Source: Flexibacter flexilis DSM 6793
Lineage (GTDB): Bacteria; Bacteroidota; Bacteroidia; Cytophagales; Flexibacteraceae
Length of the DNA: 32,641 nucleotides
Assembly: GCF_900112255.1 (NCBI RefSeq)
Contig: NZ_FOLE01000017.1
Span: forward strand, 1-32,641
Direction: 5' to 3'
Under the pieces are notes generated by a model. The model made no database searches and was not told the DNA's origin. It was given only the letters and a program-made list of their open reading frames with translations. This document shows, in pieces, positions 8,379 through 16,430 of the stretch (the stretch's first letter is position 1; every line of letters begins with the position of its first letter). Made by a program: the position numbers and the translations under genes.

Positions 8379-10535
8379 ATGGAACTTCAAAAATTTAGTT
8401 ACGACAACCGAATCGTTAAGTTATTTTCGATTGCGACAGTCGTTTGGGGTTTGGTGGGTATGCTTGTGGGGCTTATCATTGCAACACAACTTTTTGTACC
8501 TGCACTAAACTTTGGTGTGGCCTATACTACTTTTGGCCGTATCCGTCCGCTGCATACCAACGCAGTGATTTTTGCGTTCGTGGGTAATGCGCTGTTTGCA
8601 GGCATTTATTACTCCATGCAACGTTTGCTCAAAGCACGTATGTTTTCAGATGCCTTGAGCAGCATTCACTTTTGGGGCTGGCAGCTTATCATCGTGGCTG
8701 CTGCTGTTACGCTTCCTTTGGGTCTTACTACTTCTCACGAATACGCAGAGTTGGAGTGGCCTATCGATATTGCCATTACACTTATTTGGGTAGTGTTCGG
8801 TATCAACATGATAGGTACGATTATCAAACGCCGCGAAAAACACATGTATGTGGCGATTTGGTTCTACATCTCTACTTTCGTAACGGTGGCGGTGCTACAC
8901 ATCGTAAACTCTTTCGAAGTGCCTTTGAGTTTATTTAAAAGCTACTATGTTTACGCTGGTGTACAAGATGCTTTGGTACAGTGGTGGTATGGCCACAACG
9001 CGGTGGCGTTCTTCCTTACTACGCCTTTCTTGGGTTTGATGTATTACTTCATTCCTAAAGCTTCTAACCGTCCCGTATATTCGTACAAACTTTCGATTAT
9101 CCACTTCTGGTCTTTGATTTTCATTTATATCTGGGCTGGTCCTCACCACTTGTTGTATAGTGCCTTGCCAGACTGGGTACAAAGCTTGGGTACTGTATTC
9201 TCTATCATGTTGATTGCGCCAAGCTGGGGTGGTATGCTTAACGGCTTGCTTACTTTGCGCGGTGCTTGGGACAGAGTACGCGAAGATGCAGTATTGAAAT
9301 TCATGGTAGTAGCGGTAACGGCTTACGGTATGGCTACTTTTGAAGGCCCAATGCTTTCTTTGAAAAACGTAAACGCCATTGCTCACTTTACTGACTGGAT
9401 TCCTGCACACGTACACGTAGGTGCATTGGGCTGGAACGGTTTCTTGACTTTCGGTATGCTTTATTATTTGATACCAAAAATGTGGCGTACTGAATTGCAC
9501 AGCAAAAAATTAGCAAACGTTCACTTCTGGTTGGGTACAACTGGTATCATGTTCTATGCTTTGCCAATGTACTTCGGTGGTTTCGTACAAAGTATGATGT
9601 GGAAACAATTTACACCAGATGGTTACTTGCAATATCCAAACTTCTTGGAAACAGTAGTACAACTTATTCCAATGTATGCTTTGAGAGCTTTGGGCGGTTT
9701 GTTGTATTTCATTGGTGTAATCGTGATGACTTACAACCTTTTGAAAACGGCTGGTGCTGGTAGCTTCTTGGCCGATGAGCCTGCTGAAGCTCCTGCTTTG
9801 TCGCCAGTAAATCACCCAGGCGAAAAATGGCACTCTGTATTGGAACGCAAACCTGTTACTTTCACAGTGTTGGCTTTGGTTGCTATTTTGATTGGTGGTG
9901 CTATAGAAATGGTTCCTACTTTCCTTATCAAAAATAACATTCCAACGATTTCTTCTGTAAAACCATATACGCCACTTGAGTTGGTTGGTCGCGATTTGTA
10001 TATCCGTGAAGGTTGCGTGAACTGTCATAGCCAAATGGTTCGTCCGTTCCGCTCAGAAACCGAACGTTATGGCGAATACTCTAAAGCGGGTGAATTTGTT
10101 TATGACCACCCATTCCTTTGGGGTAGTAAACGTACTGGTCCAGATTTGCACCGTGTGGGTGGCAAATACCCAGACAGCTGGCATTACAACCACATGTTAG
10201 ACCCAACGACGATGTCTCCAGGTTCTATCATGCCTTCTTATCCTTGGTTGTTTGATCAAACAATTGATGCTACAAACATCGCTGCCAAACTTGAAATTAT
10301 GCGCAAATTGGGTGTTCCGTATTCTGATGATGCAGTGGCTACTGCTCCTGAAAATATGAAAACACAAGCCAATGGCATCGTTCAAAGCCTTGCTAAAGAT
10401 AAAATTCAAGTAAATGCAGATGCTGAAATTGTTGCTTTGATTGCTTATCTACAACGTTTGGGTACAGATATCAAAAACAAATCGGCAGAAGAGATGGCTG
10501 ACGACGCTGGTTTGTCTGATGCAGCTGCACAATAA
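8379..10535 (+). CDS. ccoNO: cbb3-type cytochrome c oxidase, fused subunits I and II (CcoN-CcoO)
   Basis: The 718-aa protein joins the haem-copper subunit CcoN to the c-type cytochrome CcoO. CcoN part (1 to about 465): low-spin haem ligand H59 (LHTNAVIF), CuB ligands H206 (YGHN) and H256-H257 (GPHH), and haem ligands H344 and H346 (PAHVHV), within about twelve membrane helices. CcoO part (about 495-718): one anchoring helix, then the haem c motif CVNCH at 546-550 and an axial Met candidate at 618 (GSIMPSYPW). It reduces O2 to water with high affinity and pumps protons in the inner membrane. The fusion is usual in Bacteroidota. I chose ATG 8379; the TTG at 8370 in frame has no support. First gene of the cco operon. 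Confidence 0.95.
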   Translation: MELQKFSYDNRIVKLFSIATVVWGLVGMLVGLIIATQLFVPALNFGVAYTTFGRIRPLHTNAVIFAFVGNALFAGIYYSMQRLLKARMFSDALSSIHFWGWQLIIVAAAVTLPLGLTTSHEYAELEWPIDIAITLIWVVFGINMIGTIIKRREKHMYVAIWFYISTFVTVAVLHIVNSFEVPLSLFKSYYVYAGVQDALVQWWYGHNAVAFFLTTPFLGLMYYFIPKASNRPVYSYKLSIIHFWSLIFIYIWAGPHHLLYSALPDWVQSLGTVFSIMLIAPSWGGMLNGLLTLRGAWDRVREDAVLKFMVVAVTAYGMATFEGPMLSLKNVNAIAHFTDWIPAHVHVGALGWNGFLTFGMLYYLIPKMWRTELHSKKLANVHFWLGTTGIMFYALPMYFGGFVQSMMWKQFTPDGYLQYPNFLETVVQLIPMYALRALGGLLYFIGVIVMTYNLLKTAGAGSFLADEPAEAPALSPVNHPGEKWHSVLERKPVTFTVLALVAILIGGAIEMVPTFLIKNNIPTISSVKPYTPLELVGRDLYIREGCVNCHSQMVRPFRSETERYGEYSKAGEFVYDHPFLWGSKRTGPDLHRVGGKYPDSWHYNHMLDPTTMSPGSIMPSYPWLFDQTIDATNIAAKLEIMRKLGVPYSDDAVATAPENMKTQANGIVQSLAKDKIQVNADAEIVALIAYLQRLGTDIKNKSAEEMADDAGLSDAAAQ

Positions 10536-10549
10536 TTAGACTTTCAAAA

Positions 10550-10582
10550 GTTTCTCCGTGAAATACTATTTTGCGGAGAAAC
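10550..10582 (+). other. Intergenic hairpin between ccoNO and ccoQ
   Basis: Perfect 9-bp stem GTTTCTCCG / CGGAGAAAC with a 15-nt loop and no T-run after it. It is probably an RNA-stability or processing element, or a weak attenuator, within the operon rather than a terminator. Confidence 0.6.
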
Positions 10583-10625
10583 TCCAAAACTAAATGATGA
10601 TTTTATTCTAAAAATATTAAAGGTT

Positions 10626-10817
10626 ATGTTCAAGCACTATTTTGAGAGAATTGCCGAGCAAATCGCAATTTATCCGATTATATCCCTTGTGATATTTGTT
10701 GTTTTTTTCGTAGGCCTTACGTGGTGGGTGATTACCGCCGACAAGAATTATATAGCTCATCAGAGCCAATTGCCTCTCGACCTCAACGATGAGTCAAATG
10801 GTGCGACGAACCTCTAA
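10626..10817 (+). CDS. ccoQ: Small cbb3 oxidase subunit (CcoQ/FixQ-like)
   Basis: This 63-aa protein has one membrane helix at about 17-38 (YPIISLVIFVVFFVGLTWWV) and a short acidic cytoplasmic tail. Size, topology and position between ccoNO and ccoP match CcoQ, which stabilises the oxidase complex. CcoQ proteins are too short and variable for motif proof, so the call rests on context. An AAAGG purine run sits six bases before the ATG. Confidence 0.75.
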   Translation: MFKHYFERIAEQIAIYPIISLVIFVVFFVGLTWWVITADKNYIAHQSQLPLDLNDESNGATNL

Positions 10818-10856
10818 TCTAGTTAGTTTAAAAACTTTAACACAAACTCATTGACA

Positions 10857-11660
10857 ATGGAAACTTTATCAGAAATGAGCCAAGAACAAGTAGTTCTGCT
10901 CTCTGTGGTTGGGGTGTTGTTGGCGTTAGTGGTCTTGACGTTGTTTGTCTTGATTCAATTGCTATATGCACTTAATATGCGCTTGGCCAAACAAGCAGGC
11001 GAGGAAGAAGAAACGATGCTTTCTTCGTTTTACAGTGGCCTTACCGACGCTGTACCTATCGCCAAAGAAGATTCAATTTTGTTAGACCATAACTACGATG
11101 GTATTAAAGAATTGGATAACCATTTGCCACCATGGTGGAAATATTTGTTCTATTCAACTATCGTGTTCAGCTTAGTATATGTATTGGTTTATCACATCTA
11201 CGGTATTTCTCCGCTACAAGCTAACGAATATGTGGCTGAAGTAGAAAAAGGCAAAGCAGAAGTTGCCGCTTATCAAGCTAAAAATGCGAACAGCATTGAC
11301 GAAAACAATGTGAAATTGGTTTCGGATGCTAAAAGCCTTGAGTTGGGTAAAACAATTTTCTCTACTAACTGCGCTGCTTGTCATGGCAAAGCGGGTGAAG
11401 GTACAGTAGGCCCTAACCTTACAGATGATTACTGGTTGCATGGCAATAAAGTAAATGATGTGTTCAAAACCATCAAATACGGTGTTCCTGCAAAAGGTAT
11501 GATTAGCTGGCAAGCAAAATTGAAACCAATTGATATTCAAAACGTAGCAAGTTATATTTTGAGCTTGCGCGGTACTAATCCTCCAAACGGTAAAGCCCCA
11601 CAAGGCGACAAAATGGAGCCCGCCGCAGCTACTGGCGACAAAAAAGTAGCTTCATTATAA
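10857..11660 (+). CDS. ccoP: cbb3 oxidase subunit III (CcoP), mono-haem
   Basis: The 267-aa protein begins at ATG 10857; the upstream in-frame TTG at 10851 is unlikely. Two membrane helices lie at about 13-36 and 98-115, the second preceded by the N-terminal CcoP signature LPPWWKYLF (90-98). The periplasmic part has a single haem c motif, CAACHG at 172-177, with axial Met candidate M215 (GMISW). It passes electrons from cytochrome c to the CcoO domain. Proteobacterial CcoP carries two haem c groups; only one CxxCH is present here. The C-terminal tail (TNPPNGKAPQGDKMEPA) is Pro/Lys-rich and low in complexity. Confidence 0.93.
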   Translation: METLSEMSQEQVVLLSVVGVLLALVVLTLFVLIQLLYALNMRLAKQAGEEEETMLSSFYSGLTDAVPIAKEDSILLDHNYDGIKELDNHLPPWWKYLFYSTIVFSLVYVLVYHIYGISPLQANEYVAEVEKGKAEVAAYQAKNANSIDENNVKLVSDAKSLELGKTIFSTNCAACHGKAGEGTVGPNLTDDYWLHGNKVNDVFKTIKYGVPAKGMISWQAKLKPIDIQNVASYILSLRGTNPPNGKAPQGDKMEPAAATGDKKVASL

Positions 11661-11671
11661 TAAATTAACTA

Positions 11672-11716
11672 GATAGGCTTTCCCCACTCAGATTTTTGAG
11701 CGAAGGAAAGCCTATC
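11672..11716 (+). other. Strong hairpin between ccoP and ccoG
   Basis: Perfect 12-bp stem GATAGGCTTTCC / GGAAAGCCTATC (11672-11683 with 11705-11716). Its loop contains a nested CTCA/TGAG stem. No T-run follows, so read-through into ccoG is likely; it may set relative levels of oxidase and assembly factor. Confidence 0.65.
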
Positions 11717-11738
11717 ATCTAAAAACTCAAAAACTAAT

Positions 11739-13184
11739 ATGGAACTCAGTGATAAAAAACAATCGGCAGATGATGAATTCTGGGAAGACTCCGAGATGTA
11801 TCGCGATGCCATCAGTACTGTAGATGCCAACGGCAAACGTATATGGCTTTATCCTAAAAAACCCACTGGCGACTACACCAACAAACGTATATGGTTTAGT
11901 GGTCTTCTCTTAATCATTTTATTTGCTGTGCCATTTGTCAGTATTCATGGCAGGCCATTACTCCGCTTCAATATTTTCGAACGAGAGTTTATTATTTTCG
12001 GAAATTATTTCTTTCCGCAAGATTTTATAATACTGGCAGTTGCCGCCCTCGTTTTCTTTTTATTCATAGCCTTGTTTACGGTAGTTTTTGGCCGCTTATG
12101 GTGTGGCTGGGCTTGTCCGCAAACGCTTTTTATGGAAATGGTTTTTCGCCGCATCGAATATTGGATAGAAGGCGATGCCAATGCACAACGCAAGCTGGAT
12201 GAAGCGGAGTGGACGACCGAAAAAATTTGGAAGAAAACCGCCAAACACGTCATTTTTGCTTTATTCTCGCTCATTATTGGCCATTTGGTAATGGCTTATC
12301 TGATTGGCTGGCCAAAATCAATTGACCTAATCAGCCAACCGCCAACCGCACATTTAAGCGGATTTATCGCCCTGATGGCATTTAGCACTATTTTTTATGT
12401 GGTATTTGCGAAGGCGCGCGAACAAGTTTGTGTGGCGATTTGTCCTTACGGACGCTTGCAAAGCGTGTTGCTTGTCAAAGAAAGTATCGTTGTGATTTAC
12501 GACTTTTTGCGTGGCGAGCCGCGCGGAAAACGTCAGAAAAACGCTCCTACAGTTGCGCCAGCTTTAGGCGATTGTATTGACTGTAAACTATGTGTGCAAG
12601 TATGTCCAACAGGTATAGACATTCGCAATGGTACGCAGCTTGAGTGTGTAAACTGTACGGCTTGTATTGATGCTTGCGATGCGGTAATGGACAAAATTAA
12701 ACAACCTCGCGGACTTATCCGTTTTGATAGCCAACAGGGTGTAACCGACAATATTAAGCTCACTTTTACGGCGCGTATTGCGGCTTACACTGCGGTTTTG
12801 GTGGTACTTGTTGGCCTCGAAGGATTTTTGTTGATGGGCAGAAGCCCCATCGAATCCACTGTTTTGCGCGTGCCTGGTATGCTTTACCAAACGACCGAAA
12901 AGGGAATGCTTACCAATTTGTATAATGTTCAAATTGTAAATAAAACACCCGAAGATTTGGTCGTAGAACCAAAACTCAAAGGTTTTGAAGGTAAAATTTC
13001 GGTTGTTGGCCAACAAAAATTGGAAGTGAAACAAGGAAAAACGCTTGACGTTGTAATGTTTATTGAGCTGAATCCGAAGGATTTGCACGCCGTGAAAACC
13101 AAACTTGACATTGATTTTTATGCCAATGGCAAATTGTTAGAATCAAGTTCGACAAACTTTATGGCTCCTGCTCCACAAAAATAA
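11739..13184 (+). CDS. ccoG: Cytochrome oxidase assembly ferredoxin CcoG (FixG/RdxA)
   Basis: The 481-aa membrane iron-sulfur protein has helices at about 52-70, 95-118, 170-192 and 206-224, and one near 342-362. Cys motifs are CGWACP at 122-127 and CVAICP at 231-236, then two 4Fe-4S clusters with Cys at 279, 282, 285 and 289 and at 303, 306, 309 and 313. The periplasmic C-terminus (about 370-481) is the Ig-like FixG domain. CcoG handles copper reduction during assembly of the cbb3 CuB site. It follows ccoP in the cluster, as expected. Confidence 0.95.
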   Translation: MELSDKKQSADDEFWEDSEMYRDAISTVDANGKRIWLYPKKPTGDYTNKRIWFSGLLLIILFAVPFVSIHGRPLLRFNIFEREFIIFGNYFFPQDFIILAVAALVFFLFIALFTVVFGRLWCGWACPQTLFMEMVFRRIEYWIEGDANAQRKLDEAEWTTEKIWKKTAKHVIFALFSLIIGHLVMAYLIGWPKSIDLISQPPTAHLSGFIALMAFSTIFYVVFAKAREQVCVAICPYGRLQSVLLVKESIVVIYDFLRGEPRGKRQKNAPTVAPALGDCIDCKLCVQVCPTGIDIRNGTQLECVNCTACIDACDAVMDKIKQPRGLIRFDSQQGVTDNIKLTFTARIAAYTAVLVVLVGLEGFLLMGRSPIESTVLRVPGMLYQTTEKGMLTNLYNVQIVNKTPEDLVVEPKLKGFEGKISVVGQQKLEVKQGKTLDVVMFIELNPKDLHAVKTKLDIDFYANGKLLESSSTNFMAPAPQK

Positions 13185-13199
13185 ATAAATCATTCTTTG

Positions 13200-13240
13200 A
13201 GGAGTTGTGAGACTATATTTAGGCTTGCGACTCCTTCTTT
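13200..13240 (+). terminator. Terminator-like hairpin between ccoG and ccoH
   Basis: A stem of about 12 bp (AGGAGTTGTGAG with CTTGCGACTCCT, including G-T wobbles) is followed by a T-rich tract. It probably terminates transcription in part before ccoH. Confidence 0.6.
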
Positions 13241-13289
13241 TTCTACATTTTTTGCAATCAAATTATTTCACCCAAAAAATTTTAAGACG

Positions 13290-13709
13290 ATGAACTGGGG
13301 ACACAAAATCGCTATTTTATATACAAGTTTTGCACTTCTTATATTGTTTATGGTATATATGTGTGTAAAACAAACCGATATTTTTTTGGTAAGTCCAGAA
13401 TATTATAAAGAAGAAATGGCTTACCAAGACCGCATCGACGAGAAGGCCAACGCCCAACAAGCCAACATGGACATTAAGCAAGAAGCGGGCATGTTGCAGT
13501 TGCATTGGAACAAAGGCGCGGCCAGCGGCAGCGTGCTATTTTTCCGCCCATCGGATGCAAACAAAGATTTACAATTGCCTTTGGAACTGGATTCGGCAGG
13601 CAAACAAAACATACCAACGGCAAATCTGGACAAAGGCTTGTGGCGCGTGAAACTTCGCTGGACGCAAGGCAACAAAAACTTTTTTCAAGAAAAAGCCATT
13701 ACGCTCTAA
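13290..13709 (+). CDS. ccoH: FixH/CcoH-family oxidase assembly protein
   Basis: The 139-aa protein starts at ATG 13290 (MNWGHKIAI). A longer frame begins at a TTG at 13197, inside the hairpin, and is rejected. One membrane helix lies at about 6-26, then VSPEYYKEEMAYQDRIDEK, the typical FixH segment after the helix. A periplasmic beta-rich domain ends in GLWRVKLRWTQGNKNF. FixH/CcoH helps mature and stabilise the cbb3 complex. Its position after ccoG is standard. Confidence 0.85.
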   Translation: MNWGHKIAILYTSFALLILFMVYMCVKQTDIFLVSPEYYKEEMAYQDRIDEKANAQQANMDIKQEAGMLQLHWNKGAASGSVLFFRPSDANKDLQLPLELDSAGKQNIPTANLDKGLWRVKLRWTQGNKNFFQEKAITL

Positions 13710-13766
13710 CTGTCTGATTTATAAACTAAAACAAATCGCTGTAAAACAGTGGTTTATCTGTAAAAT

Positions 13767-14462
13767 ATGTTTTGGTCAGCCATTTTGTTAGGAATGGGCG
13801 GCAGCCTGCATTGTGTGGGAATGTGCGGCCCTTTGGTGATGGCCGTTCCTGCTACGCCAAACGTGTGGCTCGGAAGGCTTTTGTATCATGCTGGCCGTAT
13901 CCTGACCTACGCGACGTTGGGCGCGTTGATGGGCGGCTTAGGACAACTCATTTCATTTGTAACGGGGCAGGAGTATTTGTCCGTAATCATGGGCGTAATT
14001 ATGTTGTTAACGGTGGTTTTGCCTGTGGCTTTGCGCAATAAACTCTCCTCCAAAAACCCGATGTTCAAACTGAGCCAAAAAATACGCGGCTGGTTTGGCG
14101 TTTGGTTCAAACAGCGCAGTTATGCGGCGGTGATGGTGCTGGGAATGCTCAACGGCTTGCTGGTTTGCGGCTTGGTGTATGGTGCTTTGGCCATCGCGAC
14201 GGCAACGGGTTCGGCACTTAAAGGCGCGGCGGTAATGGCTGTATTCGGGCTTTCTACCATGCCGATGCTGTTGGGAATACTGGAACTTATGTCTTGGATA
14301 CCGACGGCTTGGCGTGCGTATGTACAACAGTTCTCGACGGCTGTAACCATGCTTGTAGCCATTGTTTTGATAATGAGAGGCTTGCATTTAGGAGTTCCGC
14401 TAAGCCCTGCCGTACAAGTACAATCTGGTACAGACGGCAAAGTAACGTGTTCGCATCGCTAA
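13767..14462 (+). CDS. Sulfite exporter TauE/SafE-family (UreH/DsbD-2-like) membrane protein
   Basis: The 231-aa polytopic protein has about six membrane helices. Near the start, GGSLHCVGMCGPLV (11-24) has the paired Cys motif of this family. A second conserved segment, MLNGLLVCGLVYGAL at about 127-141, repeats the pattern, and the tail ends with C-S-H-R. In Bacteroidota and Epsilonproteobacteria, relatives sit in cbb3 clusters and are implicated in copper or thiol handling for oxidase assembly. That function is inferred from the family and position, not proven by the sequence. Last gene of the cco cluster; a terminator follows. Confidence 0.8.
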   Translation: MFWSAILLGMGGSLHCVGMCGPLVMAVPATPNVWLGRLLYHAGRILTYATLGALMGGLGQLISFVTGQEYLSVIMGVIMLLTVVLPVALRNKLSSKNPMFKLSQKIRGWFGVWFKQRSYAAVMVLGMLNGLLVCGLVYGALAIATATGSALKGAAVMAVFGLSTMPMLLGILELMSWIPTAWRAYVQQFSTAVTMLVAIVLIMRGLHLGVPLSPAVQVQSGTDGKVTCSHR

Positions 14463-14505
14463 GGTTTTTATAGAGTTAAGATAAACAATACGAATAAATT
14501 GCGCC

Positions 14506-14535
14506 ATGGCTTGTGTCTTCACAAGCCATTTTTTA
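14506..14535 (+). terminator. Terminator closing the cco cluster
   Basis: Perfect 10-bp stem ATGGCTTGTG / CACAAGCCAT with a TCTT loop, then six T interrupted by one A. The remaining 126 bases to the next gene show no other element. Confidence 0.9.
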
Positions 14536-14661
14536 TTGCTCAGATAGTTCTTCTTCGTCCGCCTAACTGAACTTTTGCGCAGCGATTGGGCTTTTCAATA
14601 AAGAATTGACGATGAATTAGACCATGCAAAAGCAGCCGTTTTTGCCTCAAATATTTTTACA

Positions 14662-15243
14662 ATGGACAAAAAATTACTTTACCTGAACATACAAACCAAA
14701 TTGGCCATCACGGAAGAGGAGTTCAAGCAGTTTTCGGATTTGTTTGTGCGCCAATCCATCAAGAAAAAACAAAAACTCACCGAAGAAGGAAAAGCCAATG
14801 ACCGACTGTATTTTATCGAAAAAGGGCTGTTGTTTTCGTTCAAAACCCTTGATAACGGCTGCGAACAAGTCATTCAGTTTGCCCAAGAAAATCACTGGAT
14901 TTCGGATTTGTATAGCTTTTTTTCGGGTTCAAAGGCTTTGTTTACGATTCAGGCACTAGAAGACACCGAACTTTTGTCCATTACCAAACAAGAATTTGAC
15001 ATCATTTGCACACAGCATCCCAAAATGGAAACGGCATTCAGGCTCAATTTTCAGTCGGCTTACGTGAATACCTTGTTGCGCCTGTCGGATGTGTATTCGG
15101 AAGATGCCGAAAGCAAATACAATCATTTCGTGGAGCATAATCCGCAGCTCGTGCAACTCGTACCGCAATACCTGATTGCTTCGTATTTGGGGATTTTGCC
15201 GTCTTCGTTGAGCCGAATCAGAAATAAAAAATCCAAAAAATAA
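14662..15243 (+). CDS. Crp/Fnr-family transcriptional regulator
   Basis: The 193-aa protein has an N-terminal cyclic-nucleotide-binding-like jelly roll (about 15-120; GKANDRLYFIEKGLLF is the family core) and a C-terminal helix-turn-helix at about 165-188 (VPQYLIASYLGILPSSLSRIR). Length and layout match the short Crp/Fnr regulators common in Bacteroidota. There is no N-terminal Cys cluster, so it is not an oxygen-sensing FNR with an iron-sulfur centre, and the effector is unknown. Downstream are two NTF2-fold genes, its most likely targets. It lies just after the cco cluster, but the terminator at 14506 separates it from that operon. Confidence 0.85.
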   Translation: MDKKLLYLNIQTKLAITEEEFKQFSDLFVRQSIKKKQKLTEEGKANDRLYFIEKGLLFSFKTLDNGCEQVIQFAQENHWISDLYSFFSGSKALFTIQALEDTELLSITKQEFDIICTQHPKMETAFRLNFQSAYVNTLLRLSDVYSEDAESKYNHFVEHNPQLVQLVPQYLIASYLGILPSSLSRIRNKKSKK

Positions 15244-15284
15244 TTTCTTAGCATAGGCGAACGATTCTCGGCTTGGGGCTACCG

Positions 15285-15292
15285 TAAATTTG
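15285..15292 (+). promoter_or_regulatory. Likely -7 promoter element for the two SnoaL-fold genes
   Basis: TAAATTTG at 15285-15292 matches TAnnTTTG and lies 33 bases before the ATG at 15325. No good -33 TTG is present, which fits a promoter needing an activator such as the Crp/Fnr protein encoded directly upstream. Confidence 0.5.
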
Positions 15293-15324
15293 CATCATCA
15301 AAAACAACATTAATAAATAAAAAG

Positions 15325-15882
15325 ATGAAAAATTTACGAACCGTAGTAATAGCTATGCTATTGAGTGCCTGCGCTGTAAGTGCCAGCGCACAAAGCAAAA
15401 AAGAAGTTGCCAATGCTAAAAAACAACTTCAAGAAATTCTGAAATCGCAAGCCGAAACGCAAGCGCATTTGGTCAAATTTGACACGTTGGATTTTGTGGT
15501 GTACAGCACCCAAAACTGGAAAAGATTGCACGAATCGCACGCCAAAAATATCAAAGTAACGTACCCCGACGGAAGCGTAACCGTAGGTTTAGACGAACAC
15601 ATCAAACAGCTTTCGCCGATGTTTACGTTCGCGCCAGACACCAAAATCACGGAACACCCGATTCGCTTTGGTGCAGGCACTTACACCGCCGTAACGGGTT
15701 ATATCGAAGGTACTTTTTCCAAACCAATGATGCTCCCCAACGGTGGCTCTATTCCTGCCACTGGCAAAAAATTCAAACTCCCGATGTGTACAATCGGCCT
15801 TTGGAAAGATGGCGTGATGTACGAAGAACAATTGTTCTGGGACAATCAGGCCTTTATGAAACAAATCGGCTTAGGAAATTAA
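15325..15882 (+). CDS. Exported SnoaL-like (ester cyclase-type) NTF2-fold protein
   Basis: The 185-aa protein has a signal peptide at 1-22 (AMLLSACAVSASAQ). After a short charged helix, the NTF2/SnoaL fold runs from about 48 to 182: NWKRLHESHAKNIKVTYPDG, GLDEHIKQLSPMF and WKDGVMYEEQLFWD are family-like segments. The SnoaL family includes polyketide cyclases and many small-molecule-binding proteins; no catalytic assignment is safe. It is followed after 27 bp by a second, cytoplasmic NTF2-fold gene, so they form a two-gene operon, probably controlled by the upstream Crp/Fnr regulator. Confidence 0.75.
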   Translation: MKNLRTVVIAMLLSACAVSASAQSKKEVANAKKQLQEILKSQAETQAHLVKFDTLDFVVYSTQNWKRLHESHAKNIKVTYPDGSVTVGLDEHIKQLSPMFTFAPDTKITEHPIRFGAGTYTAVTGYIEGTFSKPMMLPNGGSIPATGKKFKLPMCTIGLWKDGVMYEEQLFWDNQAFMKQIGLGN

Positions 15883-15909
15883 TCTTATAAACCCAAAATA
15901 CACAACAAG

Positions 15910-16263
15910 ATGACTTATTTAGAAAAAGCAACGGAACTATACCGCATGGTAAACGGTGGCCAGTTAATGGAGGCCTTCGAAAAATTTTATCACACAGACG
16001 TAGTGATGCAAGAGCTTGGCGAAGAGCCGCGCGTAGGCAAAGATACCAACCGCCAACACGAACTAAACTTTTTGGGTATGGTGAAAGAGTTTCACGGCGC
16101 GGGCGTAATTGGCATCACCAGCAACGAAGCCGAGCAAAAAACAATGGTAGAGTGTTGGATGGAACTGACGTTCCAAGACGGCAACCGCGTGAAAATAGAA
16201 CAAATCGCGTCCCAAACTTGGAATGGCGAACATATCATCAAAGAAGTGTTTTACCATAAATAA
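15910..16263 (+). CDS. SnoaL-like NTF2-fold protein
   Basis: The 117-aa protein has no signal peptide. It has the NTF2/SnoaL layout: N-terminal helix (ATELYRMVNGGQLMEAFEKFYH), then VVMQELGEEPRVGKDTNR, and curved beta strands ending in IIKEVFYH. It is probably a dimeric cytoplasmic protein binding or converting a small molecule. It is co-directional with the exported SnoaL-like gene 27 bp upstream and ends at a terminator. Substrate unknown. Confidence 0.75.
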   Translation: MTYLEKATELYRMVNGGQLMEAFEKFYHTDVVMQELGEEPRVGKDTNRQHELNFLGMVKEFHGAGVIGITSNEAEQKTMVECWMELTFQDGNRVKIEQIASQTWNGEHIIKEVFYHK

Positions 16264-16287
16264 GAAAAACACACCTAACCTTTTTTA

Positions 16288-16338
16288 GCTCACCGTCCCT
16301 CCGAATGCGTTTGTCATTGGGTGGGACGGTGAGCGTTT
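16288..16338. terminator. Terminator between convergent SnoaL-like and T9SS-exported genes
   Basis: Perfect 12-bp stem GCTCACCGTCCC / GGGACGGTGAGC (16288-16299 with 16323-16334) followed by GTTTTATT. It shares the CCGTCCC/GGGACGG core with the terminator at 5842-5886. Confidence 0.8.
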
Positions 16339-16430
16339 TATTCCAAGAACTATGAAGACGCACAGGCTATTTTTTACGGAAGCCTGCTATGATTCAAATT
16401 GTAGTTGCTTGCGAAGATACAAGACATCAA

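Noticed and set aside
5842-16334. Shared CCGTCCC/GGGACGG cores of the terminators at 5842 and 16288 as a dispersed repeat family
   Set aside because: The shared core is only seven bases per arm and the flanks differ, so chance similarity of GC-rich terminator stems is enough.
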